This document shows, one piece after another, positions 1 to 5,349 of a stretch of DNA of 7,830 nt (position 1 is its first letter; each line of letters opens with the position of its first letter). The notes under the pieces are model-generated. The model was given only the letters and a program-made list of their open reading frames with translations, did no database searches and had not been told where the DNA came from. A program made the translations under genes and the position numbers. Origin of the DNA: Betaproteobacteria bacterium RIFCSPLOWO2_02_FULL_62_17 (GTDB taxonomy: Bacteria; Pseudomonadota; Gammaproteobacteria; Burkholderiales; SG8-39); assembly GCA_001770355.1 (NCBI GenBank), contig MEQV01000006.1:2617-10446 (forward strand). Reading direction: 5' to 3'.

Positions 1-439
1 CGAGGGACGGGCGCACCGCCGCGGAGGTCGGCGGCACCGTCACGCCGGCAGCCTGGCCGCCGTTCGCCAGCAAGGACAGCGTTTGTGCAAATCGCTCGCG
101 CGCGTCCTGGAGTTCCCGAAACGCCGGCGCATTGCCCTGCAGCGCGGTCTGTATGGCCTTGCCGATGCGCTGCGACAGCATGCGCAGCTCTCCGGCGCCG
201 GAAATATAGATCGTGCCGTAGGTCGCGCTGCGATTGTCGGTGACCGCAACGTAGCCCGCGACACCGCCGAGGACAACGATCAGCGCAACCAGCACCATAA
301 GCTGCCGCCCGATGGCGAGCGCCCCGATCAGCGGCAGGCGCGACGGCGCCTGCGCTGCCTGCCCGCCGCCCGGCGGCGCGCCAGCCGCCGCGACGGCTTT
401 ACCTTTATTCTTGCCCAGCTTCGGCCGACCGATTGCCAT
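1..439 (-). CDS. pilJ: Type IV pilus methyl-accepting receptor PilJ, N-terminal part (cut by window edge)
   Basis: This is the first 146 codons of a receptor that continues past the left edge. Seen: a basic, Ala/Gly/Pro-rich cytoplasmic tail (residues 1-45), one hydrophobic segment (about 46-66), then a periplasmic region containing SGAGELRMLSQRIGKA (80-95). That segment is typical of the PilJ-type transducer N-terminal domain, in which helical sensor bundles carry an 'LRMLSQR' signature. The signalling domain expected in the family is outside the window. The ATG at 439 is preceded by a G-rich Shine-Dalgarno-like stretch (GGGGGGAG). No other ATG occurs in frame before an upstream stop at 511-509. 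In the Pil-Chp pathway the receptor signals through the PilI adaptor to the ChpA/PilL kinase, which would lie further left. Position as last visible gene of pilGHIJ supports the name. Unusual: it is separated from pilI by a terminator-like hairpin. Confidence 0.88.
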   Translation of the reverse strand, partial: MAIGRPKLGKNKGKAVAAAGAPPGGGQAAQAPSRLPLIGALAIGRQLMVLVALIVVLGGVAGYVAVTDNRSATYGTIYISGAGELRMLSQRIGKAIQTALQGNAPAFRELQDARERFAQTLSLLANGGQAAGVTVPPTSAAVRPSL

Positions 440-474
440 GCTCCCCCCATCCGCGACTGTTCGGAATCTTTTGC

Positions 475-509
475 AAAAAATCTCCGGATGATCCCGATCC
501 GTGGAGATT
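475..509 (-). terminator. Intrinsic terminator or attenuator between pilI and pilJ
   Basis: Read on the minus strand, AATCTC (509-504) pairs with GAGATT (484-479) and CGGAT (501-497) with ATCCG (489-485). That gives 11 base pairs with a 2-base bulge (503-502) and a 7-base loop (496-490). The hairpin runs straight into six T (480-475, the first two being part of the stem). This is the classical shape of a rho-independent terminator in the direction of pilI to pilJ. Since pilJ starts only 36 bases later and no strong promoter is visible in between, partial termination that tunes PilJ level is more likely than a true operon end. The structure was found by eye, with no folding energy calculated. 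Confidence 0.55.
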
Positions 510-562
510 CATGTTCGAATCAAGCTTCGGCGGGGCGTGGTGCGCACCGCCGCCTGCTGAAT

Positions 563-1072
563 TCATCTGCTCACCTGCAGGAAACTCTCGTTCGCCGTCA
601 ACTCGCCCATATCAAGCTCACGCCAGACCGCGGCGCCGCCTTTCTTTTCCACATAACACGCGCGCACCCAGGGCGGCGCCGACTCGCGTTCGCAGGGCTC
701 AAAGCCGGAAAGATTTTTCAGGCCGAGCATGCGTGCCGCCAGCAAGCTGCTGCGGACACCGAAGCGTTCGGCGAGCAGCACCAATCTTGCCTCGGCGCCG
801 CGCGCTGTCGCCGCGCCGCCGGCAAATTCGGCAAGATCAACCACCGCCACCAGGTTGCCGCGCACATTGGCCAGCCCCAGAAACCAGCTTCGAGTGAGCG
901 GAACCGGGCAGAGTGGCGGCACCGGCAACACTTCGCCGGCTTCCTCCAGCCTGATCAGATAACGCTGCCCGCCGGATTCCAAACCCAACCGCGCCGTCGA
1001 CTCGACTTCGGAGGCCACACGCAGCCGCCGCGCAAGCGCTTCCTGGAATTCCTTGAGATTCCCGTGTGTCAC
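563..1072 (-). CDS. pilI: CheW-like chemotaxis adaptor PilI
   Basis: The 169-residue protein is a single CheW-like domain. It starts with a helix (FQEALARRLRVASEV), then a strand-rich core with GLESGGQRYLIRLEEAGEVLPVP and the characteristic FLGLANVRGNLVAVVDLAEF (about residues 64-83). That segment matches the CheW core motif around the conserved 'G..N.RG....V.DL'. CheW proteins link receptors to the histidine kinase; here the partners would be PilJ and ChpA/PilL at the cell pole. The start is GTG at 1072, two bases after the pilH stop (TAG, 1077-1075). A G-rich stretch in the end of pilH can act as ribosome binding site, so translation is probably coupled to pilH. A 123-bp gap with a hairpin follows before pilJ. 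Confidence 0.9.
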   Translation of the reverse strand: MTHGNLKEFQEALARRLRVASEVESTARLGLESGGQRYLIRLEEAGEVLPVPPLCPVPLTRSWFLGLANVRGNLVAVVDLAEFAGGAATARGAEARLVLLAERFGVRSSLLAARMLGLKNLSGFEPCERESAPPWVRACYVEKKGGAAVWRELDMGELTANESFLQVSR

Positions 1073-1074
1073 GG

Positions 1075-1440
1075 CTACCCCATCGCCTTAATCTTGGCGG
1101 CCAGATCGCCGGGGTTTATGGGTTTGACCAGGTAGTCGCGCGCACCCTGGCGCATGCCCCAGATGCGGTCGGTTTCCTGGCTCTTGGAGGAGCAGATGAA
1201 CACCGGAATATGCTTGGTGGCGACGTCGCGGGTGATGGCACGCATGGCCTGGAAACCGCTGGTGCCGGGCATGACCACGTCCATGAGTATCAGATCCGGG
1301 GTCTCGCTTTTGGCTTTCTGAATACCCTCGTCGCCATTGGCGGCGAGCACACACTGGTAACCCAGCTTGCAGAGCGTTTCCATCAAGTACTGCCGGTCCG
1401 TCGGCGAATCATCGACAATGAGGATCTTCTTTACCGTCAT
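1075..1440 (-). CDS. pilH: Twitching motility response regulator PilH
   Basis: A stand-alone CheY-like receiver of 121 residues with no output domain. Seen: acidic pair D10-D11, phospho-acceptor D54 in LILMDVVMPG, S84 at the switch Ser/Thr position (FICSSK) and K106 in VKPIN, so all residues needed for phosphorylation are present. PilH is one of two regulators of the Pil-Chp system. In Pseudomonas aeruginosa it acts with PilG to balance extension and retraction of type IV pili (family knowledge). The ATG at 1440 was chosen over an upstream in-frame start because it begins the receiver fold (MTVKKILIVDDS) and overlaps the pilG stop by ATGA (1440-1437), a typical coupling arrangement. It could be confused with other CheY-like proteins, but order and neighbours fix the name. 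Confidence 0.9.
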   Translation of the reverse strand: MTVKKILIVDDSPTDRQYLMETLCKLGYQCVLAANGDEGIQKAKSETPDLILMDVVMPGTSGFQAMRAITRDVATKHIPVFICSSKSQETDRIWGMRQGARDYLVKPINPGDLAAKIKAMG

Positions 1441-1847
1441 GTGCCGCCCCGCGCCGCGACACAAGCGCCGACCGCTTCGATCAGCGCTTCCCTGGTAAAG
1501 GGTTTGGTCAAGTACTGGTCCGAGCCGACCATGCGGCCGCGTGCACGGTCGAACAGCCCGTCCTTGGACGAAAGCATGATTACCGGCGTGCCTGAAAACC
1601 GGGCGTTTTTCTTGATGAGCGCGCAGGTCTGGTAGCCATCCAGGCGCGGCATCATGATGTCGACGAAGATCACGTCGGGTTGGTGGTCGGTGATCTTCGC
1701 CAGCGCGTCAAAACCGTCTTCGGCGAGAAACACCACGCAACCGGCCTGCCCGAGGAAAATTTCCGCGCTTCGCCTGATGGTGTTCGAATCGTCGATCACC
1801 ATGACTTTGAGTCCTGCAATGCTGCTGGCCGCGTCTGGCAGGTTCAA
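1437..1847 (-). CDS. pilG: Twitching motility response regulator PilG
   Basis: A 136-residue CheY-like single receiver domain. After a 12-residue lead come KVMVIDDSNTIRRSAEIFL with D19-D20, phospho-acceptor D63 (VIFVDIMMPRLDGYQ), S93 (VIMLSSKDG) and K115 (YLTKPF). The 'DDSNTIRRSAE' stretch and the 'MMPRLDGYQTCALIK' segment are typical of PilG. It is the first gene of the pilGHIJ run. The start is a TTG at 1847, supported by a good Shine-Dalgarno AAGGA about seven bases upstream; the next in-frame ATG lies inside the first beta strand and would destroy the fold. Upstream, a -10-like TATATT (minus strand, 1918-1913) may be the operon promoter. In the pathway, phospho-PilG promotes pilus extension (family knowledge). 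Confidence 0.9.
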   Translation of the reverse strand: MNLPDAASSIAGLKVMVIDDSNTIRRSAEIFLGQAGCVVFLAEDGFDALAKITDHQPDVIFVDIMMPRLDGYQTCALIKKNARFSGTPVIMLSSKDGLFDRARGRMVGSDQYLTKPFTREALIEAVGACVAARGGT

Positions 1848-1912
1848 TTTGTTTTCCTTGGGTTTGGCCAGGCCGGCGGCAGATCATCCGCGCTGTTCCG
1901 GCCCCCGCGTCG

Positions 1913-1942
1913 AATATACGCCCAACGCAAAACACCGCCCAA
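1913..1942 (-). promoter_or_regulatory. Possible sigma70 promoter of pilGHIJ
   Basis: On the minus strand TTGGGC (1942-1937) and TATATT (1918-1913) are separated by 18 bases, about 65 bases before the pilG TTG start. The -10 matches five of six consensus bases; the -35 matches only TTG. No other likely operon promoter was seen between the rubredoxin gene and pilG. It is a visual match only. Read-through from the rubredoxin gene upstream is an alternative. Confidence 0.33.
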
Positions 1943-2020
1943 TACTTGTAAAGCCCGTGGCGTGGGTTCAAAAATTCCGGGAAACGGCGCGAAGCTCGCG
2001 AAAAGTATTGCCGCGACGAA

Positions 2021-2206
2021 TCAGACCTGCACCATCTCGAAATCTTCCTTGCGCGCGCCGCACTCCGGACAGGTCCAATTCATGGGCACATCCTCCCAGC
2101 GCGTGCCTGCGGCGATGCCTTCGTCAGGCAGGCCGGACTCTTCGTCGTAGATGAAACCGCAAATCAGGCACATCCAGGTCTTGAACTCGGGTGTTGTATT
2201 GGTCAT
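2021..2206 (-). CDS. Rubredoxin
   Basis: A 61-residue protein matching classic one-iron rubredoxins in length and motif. Cys13-x-x-Cys16-Gly (WMCLICGFIYDE) and Cys46-x-x-Cys49-Gly (NWTCPECGARKEDFE) supply the four iron ligands; the middle GIAAGTRWEDVPMNW is also canonical. Rubredoxins are small cytoplasmic electron carriers that pass single electrons to oxidases, hydroxylases or peroxide-detoxifying enzymes; the partner here cannot be told. The ATG at 2206 has no recognisable Shine-Dalgarno. It lies in the first unit of a 23-bp tandem repeat and overlaps the stop codon of a mini-ORF (ATGA), so initiation may depend on translational coupling. It is divergent from thiD and in the same direction as pilG, 173 bp upstream of it. 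A rubredoxin next to thiD and hemL is, as I recall, common in betaproteobacteria. Confidence 0.93.
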   Translation of the reverse strand: MTNTTPEFKTWMCLICGFIYDEESGLPDEGIAAGTRWEDVPMNWTCPECGARKEDFEMVQV

Positions 2207-2275
2207 AAGCGTGTCATGGAATCGGTCATAAGCCTGACATGGAGTCGGTCATAAGCTTGTCTTGGGTTCGGTCAC
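2201..2275. repeat. 23-bp tandem repeat, three full copies plus a partial fourth
   Basis: Units are 2201-2223, 2224-2246 and 2247-2269, each beginning GGTCATAAGC on the plus strand; a fourth degenerate start, GGTCAC, is at 2270-2275. By position-by-position comparison unit 1 and 2 agree at 20 of 23 bases, 1 and 3 at 19, and 2 and 3 at 18. The array covers the start codon of the rubredoxin gene. The differences between units suggest an old duplication kept under some constraint rather than a fresh slippage product. Confidence 0.85.
2203..2275 (-). other. Chain of three overlapping 8-codon mini-ORFs leading into the rubredoxin gene
   Basis: Read on the minus strand, each 23-bp unit gives a 27-base ORF whose TGA overlaps the next ATG as ATGA. 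The first runs GTG at 2275 to 2249 (MTEPKTSL), the second ATG at 2252 to 2226 (MTDSMSGL), the third ATG at 2229 to 2203 (MTDSMTRL). The stop of the third overlaps the rubredoxin ATG at 2206-2204, and rubredoxin itself begins MTNTTPEF. The 4-base overlaps arise because 27 minus 4 equals the repeat length of 23. The reading frames are directly seen. That ribosomes actually translate them and re-initiate step by step is inference; an alternative is simple duplication of the gene start with no function. Confidence 0.4.
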
Positions 2276-2384
2276 AAGGTTGGGTTGGTTTAGAATAAGC
2301 GTCCGCAGTTTACCCGTTGCCCGCGGGCCTGTCAGCAAAAAAGGTACGAGCAACAATCACTTAGGGCAACCTTGGGGTTCTCTG
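2276..2384 (+). other. Leader region of thiD
   Basis: The region between the repeat array and thiD presumably holds the start of thiD transcription. A -10-like TAGAAT is at 2291-2296 but no good -35 stands 16-18 bases upstream of it. A 10-bp palindrome GCCCGCGGGC is at 2319-2328. I looked for the TPP riboswitch (THI element) that often controls thiamine genes, in particular the CTGAGA core, and did not find it. A GGGG (2374-2377) seven bases before the ATG at 2385 is the likely ribosome binding site. Confidence 0.4.
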
Positions 2385-3224
2385 ATGCAATCATCCACCG
2401 TCCCACCCATCGTGCTCGCGTTCGCCGCCACGGATCCGACCGGCGGCGCCGGAATACAGGCCGACCTGCTGACACTTGCGGGTCTGGGTTGCCATCCGCT
2501 TTCGGTCATCACGGCGATCACCACGCAGGATACCGCGGGGGTGGAAGGAATCTACGCCATCGACGCGGATTGGATCAACGATCAGGCCCGGCTGGTGTTG
2601 GAAGACATGCCGGTAGCGGCGTTCAAGATTGGATTTCTGGGCAGCGTGGAAAACATTGTCGCGATCGCCGCCATTGTCGCGGATTATCCCGACGTGCCGC
2701 TGGTGCTCGACCCGGTGCTCGCTTCAGGCCGCGGCGACGAAATGGCCGACGAGGACATGATCGCGGCGATGAATGAATTGTTGATCCCGCAAACCACGGT
2801 GATCACGCCCAACAGCCAGGAGGCCCGGCGCCTGATTGCCGAGGAGTACGATGACAGCGAAACCGCCACGCTGGACCAATGCGCCGATCGGATCCTGGCG
2901 ATGGGCTGCGAATTCGTCCTCGTAACCGGCACCCATGAGAACACCTCGCAAGTCATCAATACGCTCTACAACGGCCAGGGCGTGATGCGCAGTGACGCGT
3001 GGGAGCGCCTGCCTCACTCCTATCACGGCTCCGGGTGCACGCTTGCCGCGGCCATTGCGGCGATGCTTGCCAACGGTTCGACGGTGCCGGATGCGGTTTT
3101 TGACGCGCAGGAATACACCTGGCAGGCGCTGGCCGCGGGCTTTCGCCCGGGCATGGGACAACATCTGCCCGACCGGTTTTTCTGGGCGCGCAATATGGAA
3201 ATCTCCGGAGAGAAGGAAGCATGA
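2385..3224 (+). CDS. thiD: Hydroxymethylpyrimidine/phosphomethylpyrimidine kinase ThiD
   Basis: A 279-residue ribokinase-fold enzyme that phosphorylates HMP and HMP-P to HMP pyrophosphate, the pyrimidine half of thiamine, in the cytoplasm. Seen: DPTGGAGIQADL (about residues 17-28), the family's substrate-binding motif; VLDPVLASGRGDEM, around the ThiD 'DPVM' segment; TPNSQEARRL; and HGSGCTLAAAIAA with the conserved Gly-Ser-Gly-Cys (C218), the anion-hole and catalytic region. Length is close to the usual 260-270. An in-frame start exists further upstream (2262), but its first 41 residues do not look like the family, so the ATG at 2385 preceded by GGGG was chosen. The stop overlaps the thiE start by ATGA (3221-3224). 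ThiD makes one of the two substrates of ThiE, so the pair fits one operon. Confidence 0.94.
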   Translation: MQSSTVPPIVLAFAATDPTGGAGIQADLLTLAGLGCHPLSVITAITTQDTAGVEGIYAIDADWINDQARLVLEDMPVAAFKIGFLGSVENIVAIAAIVADYPDVPLVLDPVLASGRGDEMADEDMIAAMNELLIPQTTVITPNSQEARRLIAEEYDDSETATLDQCADRILAMGCEFVLVTGTHENTSQVINTLYNGQGVMRSDAWERLPHSYHGSGCTLAAAIAAMLANGSTVPDAVFDAQEYTWQALAAGFRPGMGQHLPDRFFWARNMEISGEKEA

Positions 3225-3877
3225 GCGTTCCAAGCTCGGCCACCGCCGCCCGGCTGCGAGGCCTGTACGCGATCACCCCGGATGAAGCGGATAGCGATGT
3301 GTTGATTGCGAAACTGCGTGCCGCGCTCGCCGGCGGCGCGCGCGTGGTTCAATACCGCAACAAGAGTACCGATCAAGCATTGCGGCGCGCGCAAGCCGGA
3401 GCATTGTTCGCACTTTGCCGCGAAGCCGGCGCAAGCTTTATCGTCAATGACGATCTGGAACTGGCGCTCGCGATCGCCGCGGACGGACTGCACCTGGGCC
3501 GCGACGACGGCGACATCGCCGCGGCGCGTCGCGCGCTCGGCCCCTCACGCTTGCTCGGCGCATCCTGCTACAACCGCCTGGAACTGGCGCAGCGCGCGTT
3601 GCAACAAGGTGCGGATCACGTGGCATTCGGCAGCGTGTTCGCCTCCCCCACCAAACCGGGTGCGGTGCGCGCGCCGCTGACGCTTTTCGCCGAAGCACGC
3701 CGCCTGGGCGTCCCGCTGATCGCAATCGGCGGTATTACCCTGGAAAATGCGCCGCAGGTGATCACCGCGGGTGCGGACGCGATCGCGGTGATCAGCGCTT
3801 TGTTCGACGCGCCGCGCATCGAAGAGCGCGCACGCGAGTTTGCAACCCTGTTCAACTCACAAGTATCGACATCATGA
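3221..3877 (+). CDS. thiE: Thiamine phosphate synthase ThiE
   Basis: A 218-residue TIM-barrel enzyme that joins HMP pyrophosphate with the thiazole phosphate to give thiamine phosphate, releasing pyrophosphate. Seen motifs in order: LRGLYAITPD (first strand), VVQYRNKSTD with Q44, R46 and K48 (pyrophosphate-binding region), FIVNDDLELALA with N76-D77, DGLHLGRDDGD (88-98), LLGASCYN, FGSVFASPTKPGA (the PTK loop) and LIAIGGITLEN (phosphate-binding loop near the C-terminus). Length is normal (about 205-220). The ATG at 3221 overlaps the thiD stop, pointing to coupled translation. Its own TGA (3875-3877) overlaps another ATG at 3874, the start of a short ORF that looks like a duplicated hemL beginning. 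Confidence 0.95.
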   Translation: MSVPSSATAARLRGLYAITPDEADSDVLIAKLRAALAGGARVVQYRNKSTDQALRRAQAGALFALCREAGASFIVNDDLELALAIAADGLHLGRDDGDIAAARRALGPSRLLGASCYNRLELAQRALQQGADHVAFGSVFASPTKPGAVRAPLTLFAEARRLGVPLIAIGGITLENAPQVITAGADAIAVISALFDAPRIEERAREFATLFNSQVSTS

Positions 3878-3972
3878 CTAACCGCAACCAAGTGATTGAC
3901 GAGCAAGGGGGCCCTGCCCCCTTGCATATCCCCCATAAATGTTTACTTTGCAATGGTCCGTCCGATGAGTAA
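3874..3972 (+). CDS. Short leader ORF between thiE and hemL, begins like HemL
   Basis: A 32-codon ORF beginning MTNRNQVIDEQ, overlapping the thiE stop by ATGA and ending (TAA 3970-3972) inside the first codons of hemL, whose ATG is at 3965. Its first six residues match the HemL start MSNRNQ at all but the second residue, and the DNA repeats almost exactly. It is probably the former hemL start, split off by an insertion. It may now serve to carry ribosomes from thiE to hemL, since the hemL ATG has no clear Shine-Dalgarno. The later part includes two Cys (CLLC) but no recognisable domain. No protein function is suggested. Confidence 0.3.
   Translation: MTNRNQVIDEQGGPAPLHIPHKCLLCNGPSDE
3903..3925. 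repeat. GC-rich 9-bp hairpin between thiE and hemL
   Basis: GCAAGGGGG (3903-3911) and CCCCCTTGC (3917-3925) are perfect complements around a 5-base loop. There is no run of T after it on either strand, so it is not a standard intrinsic terminator. It could be a REP-like palindromic unit, an mRNA-stabilising structure at the thiE 3' end, or a structure that affects hemL translation. Confidence 0.6.
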
Positions 3973-5287
3973 CCGCAACCAAGAGCTATTCGATCGCGCC
4001 CTCAAATCCATCCCCGGCGGCGTCAACTCCCCCGTTCGAGCCTTCCGCGCAGTGGGTGGCACACCGAAGTTTTTCGTGCGCGGCGAAGGCGCGCGCGTCT
4101 GGGACGCGGACGGACGCGAGTACATCGACTACGTCTGTTCCTGGGGGCCGCTGGTCATGGGCCACGCGTTTCCCCCCGCGGTGCAAGCGGTCATTGAGGC
4201 CGCGCGCAGCGGTCTTTCCTTCGGCGCGCCGACGGAAGTTGAAGTGGTGATGGCCGAACTGCTGCAAAAGCTGGTGCCGAGCATGGAACTGGTGCGCCTG
4301 GTGAGTTCAGGCACCGAGGCCACCATGAGCGCGATACGGCTTGCGCGCGGATTTACCGGGCGCAGCCTTATCGTGAAGTTCGAGGGCTGTTACCACGGCC
4401 ACGCCGACAGCCTGCTGGTGAAGGCGGGCTCGGGCGCGCTCACGCTTGGGCAACCCTCTTCTTCGGGTGTGCCGCCGGAAACCGCCCAGCACACGCTGGT
4501 GCTCGATTACAACGACACTGCGGCGCTGGAACGTTGCTTCAACGATATGGGTGATCGCATCGCGACGGTCATCGTCGAGCCGGTCGCGGGCAACATGAAC
4601 CTGGTGGCACCACAGCCCGGATTTCTCAAGAACCTCCGTGAACTTTGCACACGCTATGGGGCGGTACTCATATTCGACGAAGTAATGACCGGCTTTCGCG
4701 TCGCGCCAGGCGGCGCTCAAGCGCTTTTCGGCATCCGGCCCGATCTCACCACGCTGGGCAAGGTCATCGGCGGCGGCATGCCGGTGGGCGCCTTCGGCGG
4801 CAGACGCGACATCATGGAGAAAATTGCGCCCCTGGGGAGCGTCTATCAGGCCGGCACGCTTTCAGGCAACCCGGTGGCGCTGGCCGCGGGGCTGGCGACA
4901 TTGCGGGCATTGATCAAGCCTGGCGTGTTCGAAGGCGTGGCCGCGGCGGCGCGCGAATTGACCGCGGGCCTGACGCGCGTCGCCGTGGAACAAGGTGTGG
5001 TGTTTTCGGCGCAGAACGTGGGCAGCATGTTCGGGCTGTATTTCCGCGCCACTCCTCCAACGTCGTTTGCCGAAGTGATGCAATGCGACAAGGAACGCTT
5101 CAATCGCTTCTTTCACGCCATGCTGGAGCGCGGCGTTTACCTCGCGCCTTCGGCTTATGAAGCGGGCTTCCTATCCGCGTCACATGGCAACGGCGAGATC
5201 GCAGCGACACTTGCCGCGGCGGCGGCGGCTTTCAAGCTGTGCGCGCAGTTCAAGCCTCGCCAAGCGCAAGCAAAGCGAATGCCATAG
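3965..5287 (+). CDS. hemL: Glutamate-1-semialdehyde 2,1-aminomutase HemL
   Basis: A PLP-dependent class III aminotransferase-fold enzyme that converts glutamate-1-semialdehyde to 5-aminolevulinate, the C5 route to heme and other tetrapyrroles. It has 440 residues against a usual 425-430; the extra length is a Gln/Lys/Ala-rich C-terminal tail (KPRQAQAKRMP). Seen: SIPGGVNSPVRAF at the N-terminus, SSGTEATMSAIRLARG (PLP phosphate region), KFEGCYHGHADSLL, LIFDEVMTGFR (cofactor Asp), and LGKVIGGGMPVGAFGGR with K266, the Schiff-base lysine. The ATG at 3965 gives the canonical MSNRNQELFDRA start. Starts at 3896 (TTG) and 3953 (ATG) are in frame but add non-conserved residues. It follows thiE by 87 bases, a gap occupied by a duplicated copy of its own first 19 bases, so it is likely co-transcribed with thiDE unless the hairpin interferes. 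Confidence 0.96.
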   Translation: MSNRNQELFDRALKSIPGGVNSPVRAFRAVGGTPKFFVRGEGARVWDADGREYIDYVCSWGPLVMGHAFPPAVQAVIEAARSGLSFGAPTEVEVVMAELLQKLVPSMELVRLVSSGTEATMSAIRLARGFTGRSLIVKFEGCYHGHADSLLVKAGSGALTLGQPSSSGVPPETAQHTLVLDYNDTAALERCFNDMGDRIATVIVEPVAGNMNLVAPQPGFLKNLRELCTRYGAVLIFDEVMTGFRVAPGGAQALFGIRPDLTTLGKVIGGGMPVGAFGGRRDIMEKIAPLGSVYQAGTLSGNPVALAAGLATLRALIKPGVFEGVAAAARELTAGLTRVAVEQGVVFSAQNVGSMFGLYFRATPPTSFAEVMQCDKERFNRFFHAMLERGVYLAPSAYEAGFLSASHGNGEIAATLAAAAAAFKLCAQFKPRQAQAKRMP

Positions 5288-5349
5288 GCATGCGCCGCCG
5301 GACATTGATATCGCCCCGCGGCTGGATCTCCTGTATAAGCTGAGCCGCG

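Larger units (their letters stand above)
3874..3983. repeat. hemL: 19-bp direct repeat of the hemL start flanking a 72-bp insert
   Basis: Bases 3874-3892 and 3965-3983 are identical at 18 of 19 positions; both read ATGA(C/G)TAACCGCAACC and then AAG. The copies lie 91 bases apart, so 72 bases (3893-3964) sit between them. The arrangement resembles a small element with a target duplication, or a local tandem duplication that later diverged. The insert carries the hairpin at 3903-3925. Confidence 0.75.

Noticed and set aside
83..1135. Long open frame of 350 codons on the plus strand across pilJ, pilI and the end of pilH
   Set aside because: It lies antisense to three genes with clear protein families and its translation (Arg-, Ala- and Gln-rich) has no domain character; it is a by-product of high GC codon use.
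1988..2000. Hairpin CGCGA-AGC-TCGCG downstream of rubredoxin as a terminator
   Set aside because: The stem has 5 pairs only and no T-run follows in the direction of transcription.
2201..2275. Tandem repeat as a CRISPR array or plasmid iteron set
   Set aside because: Units are contiguous with no spacers, and there is no Cas or replication gene; the array sits exactly on a gene start.
2276..2384. TPP riboswitch before thiD
   Set aside because: The conserved THI-element core, including CTGAGA, is absent; only a short palindrome and a GGGG site are present.
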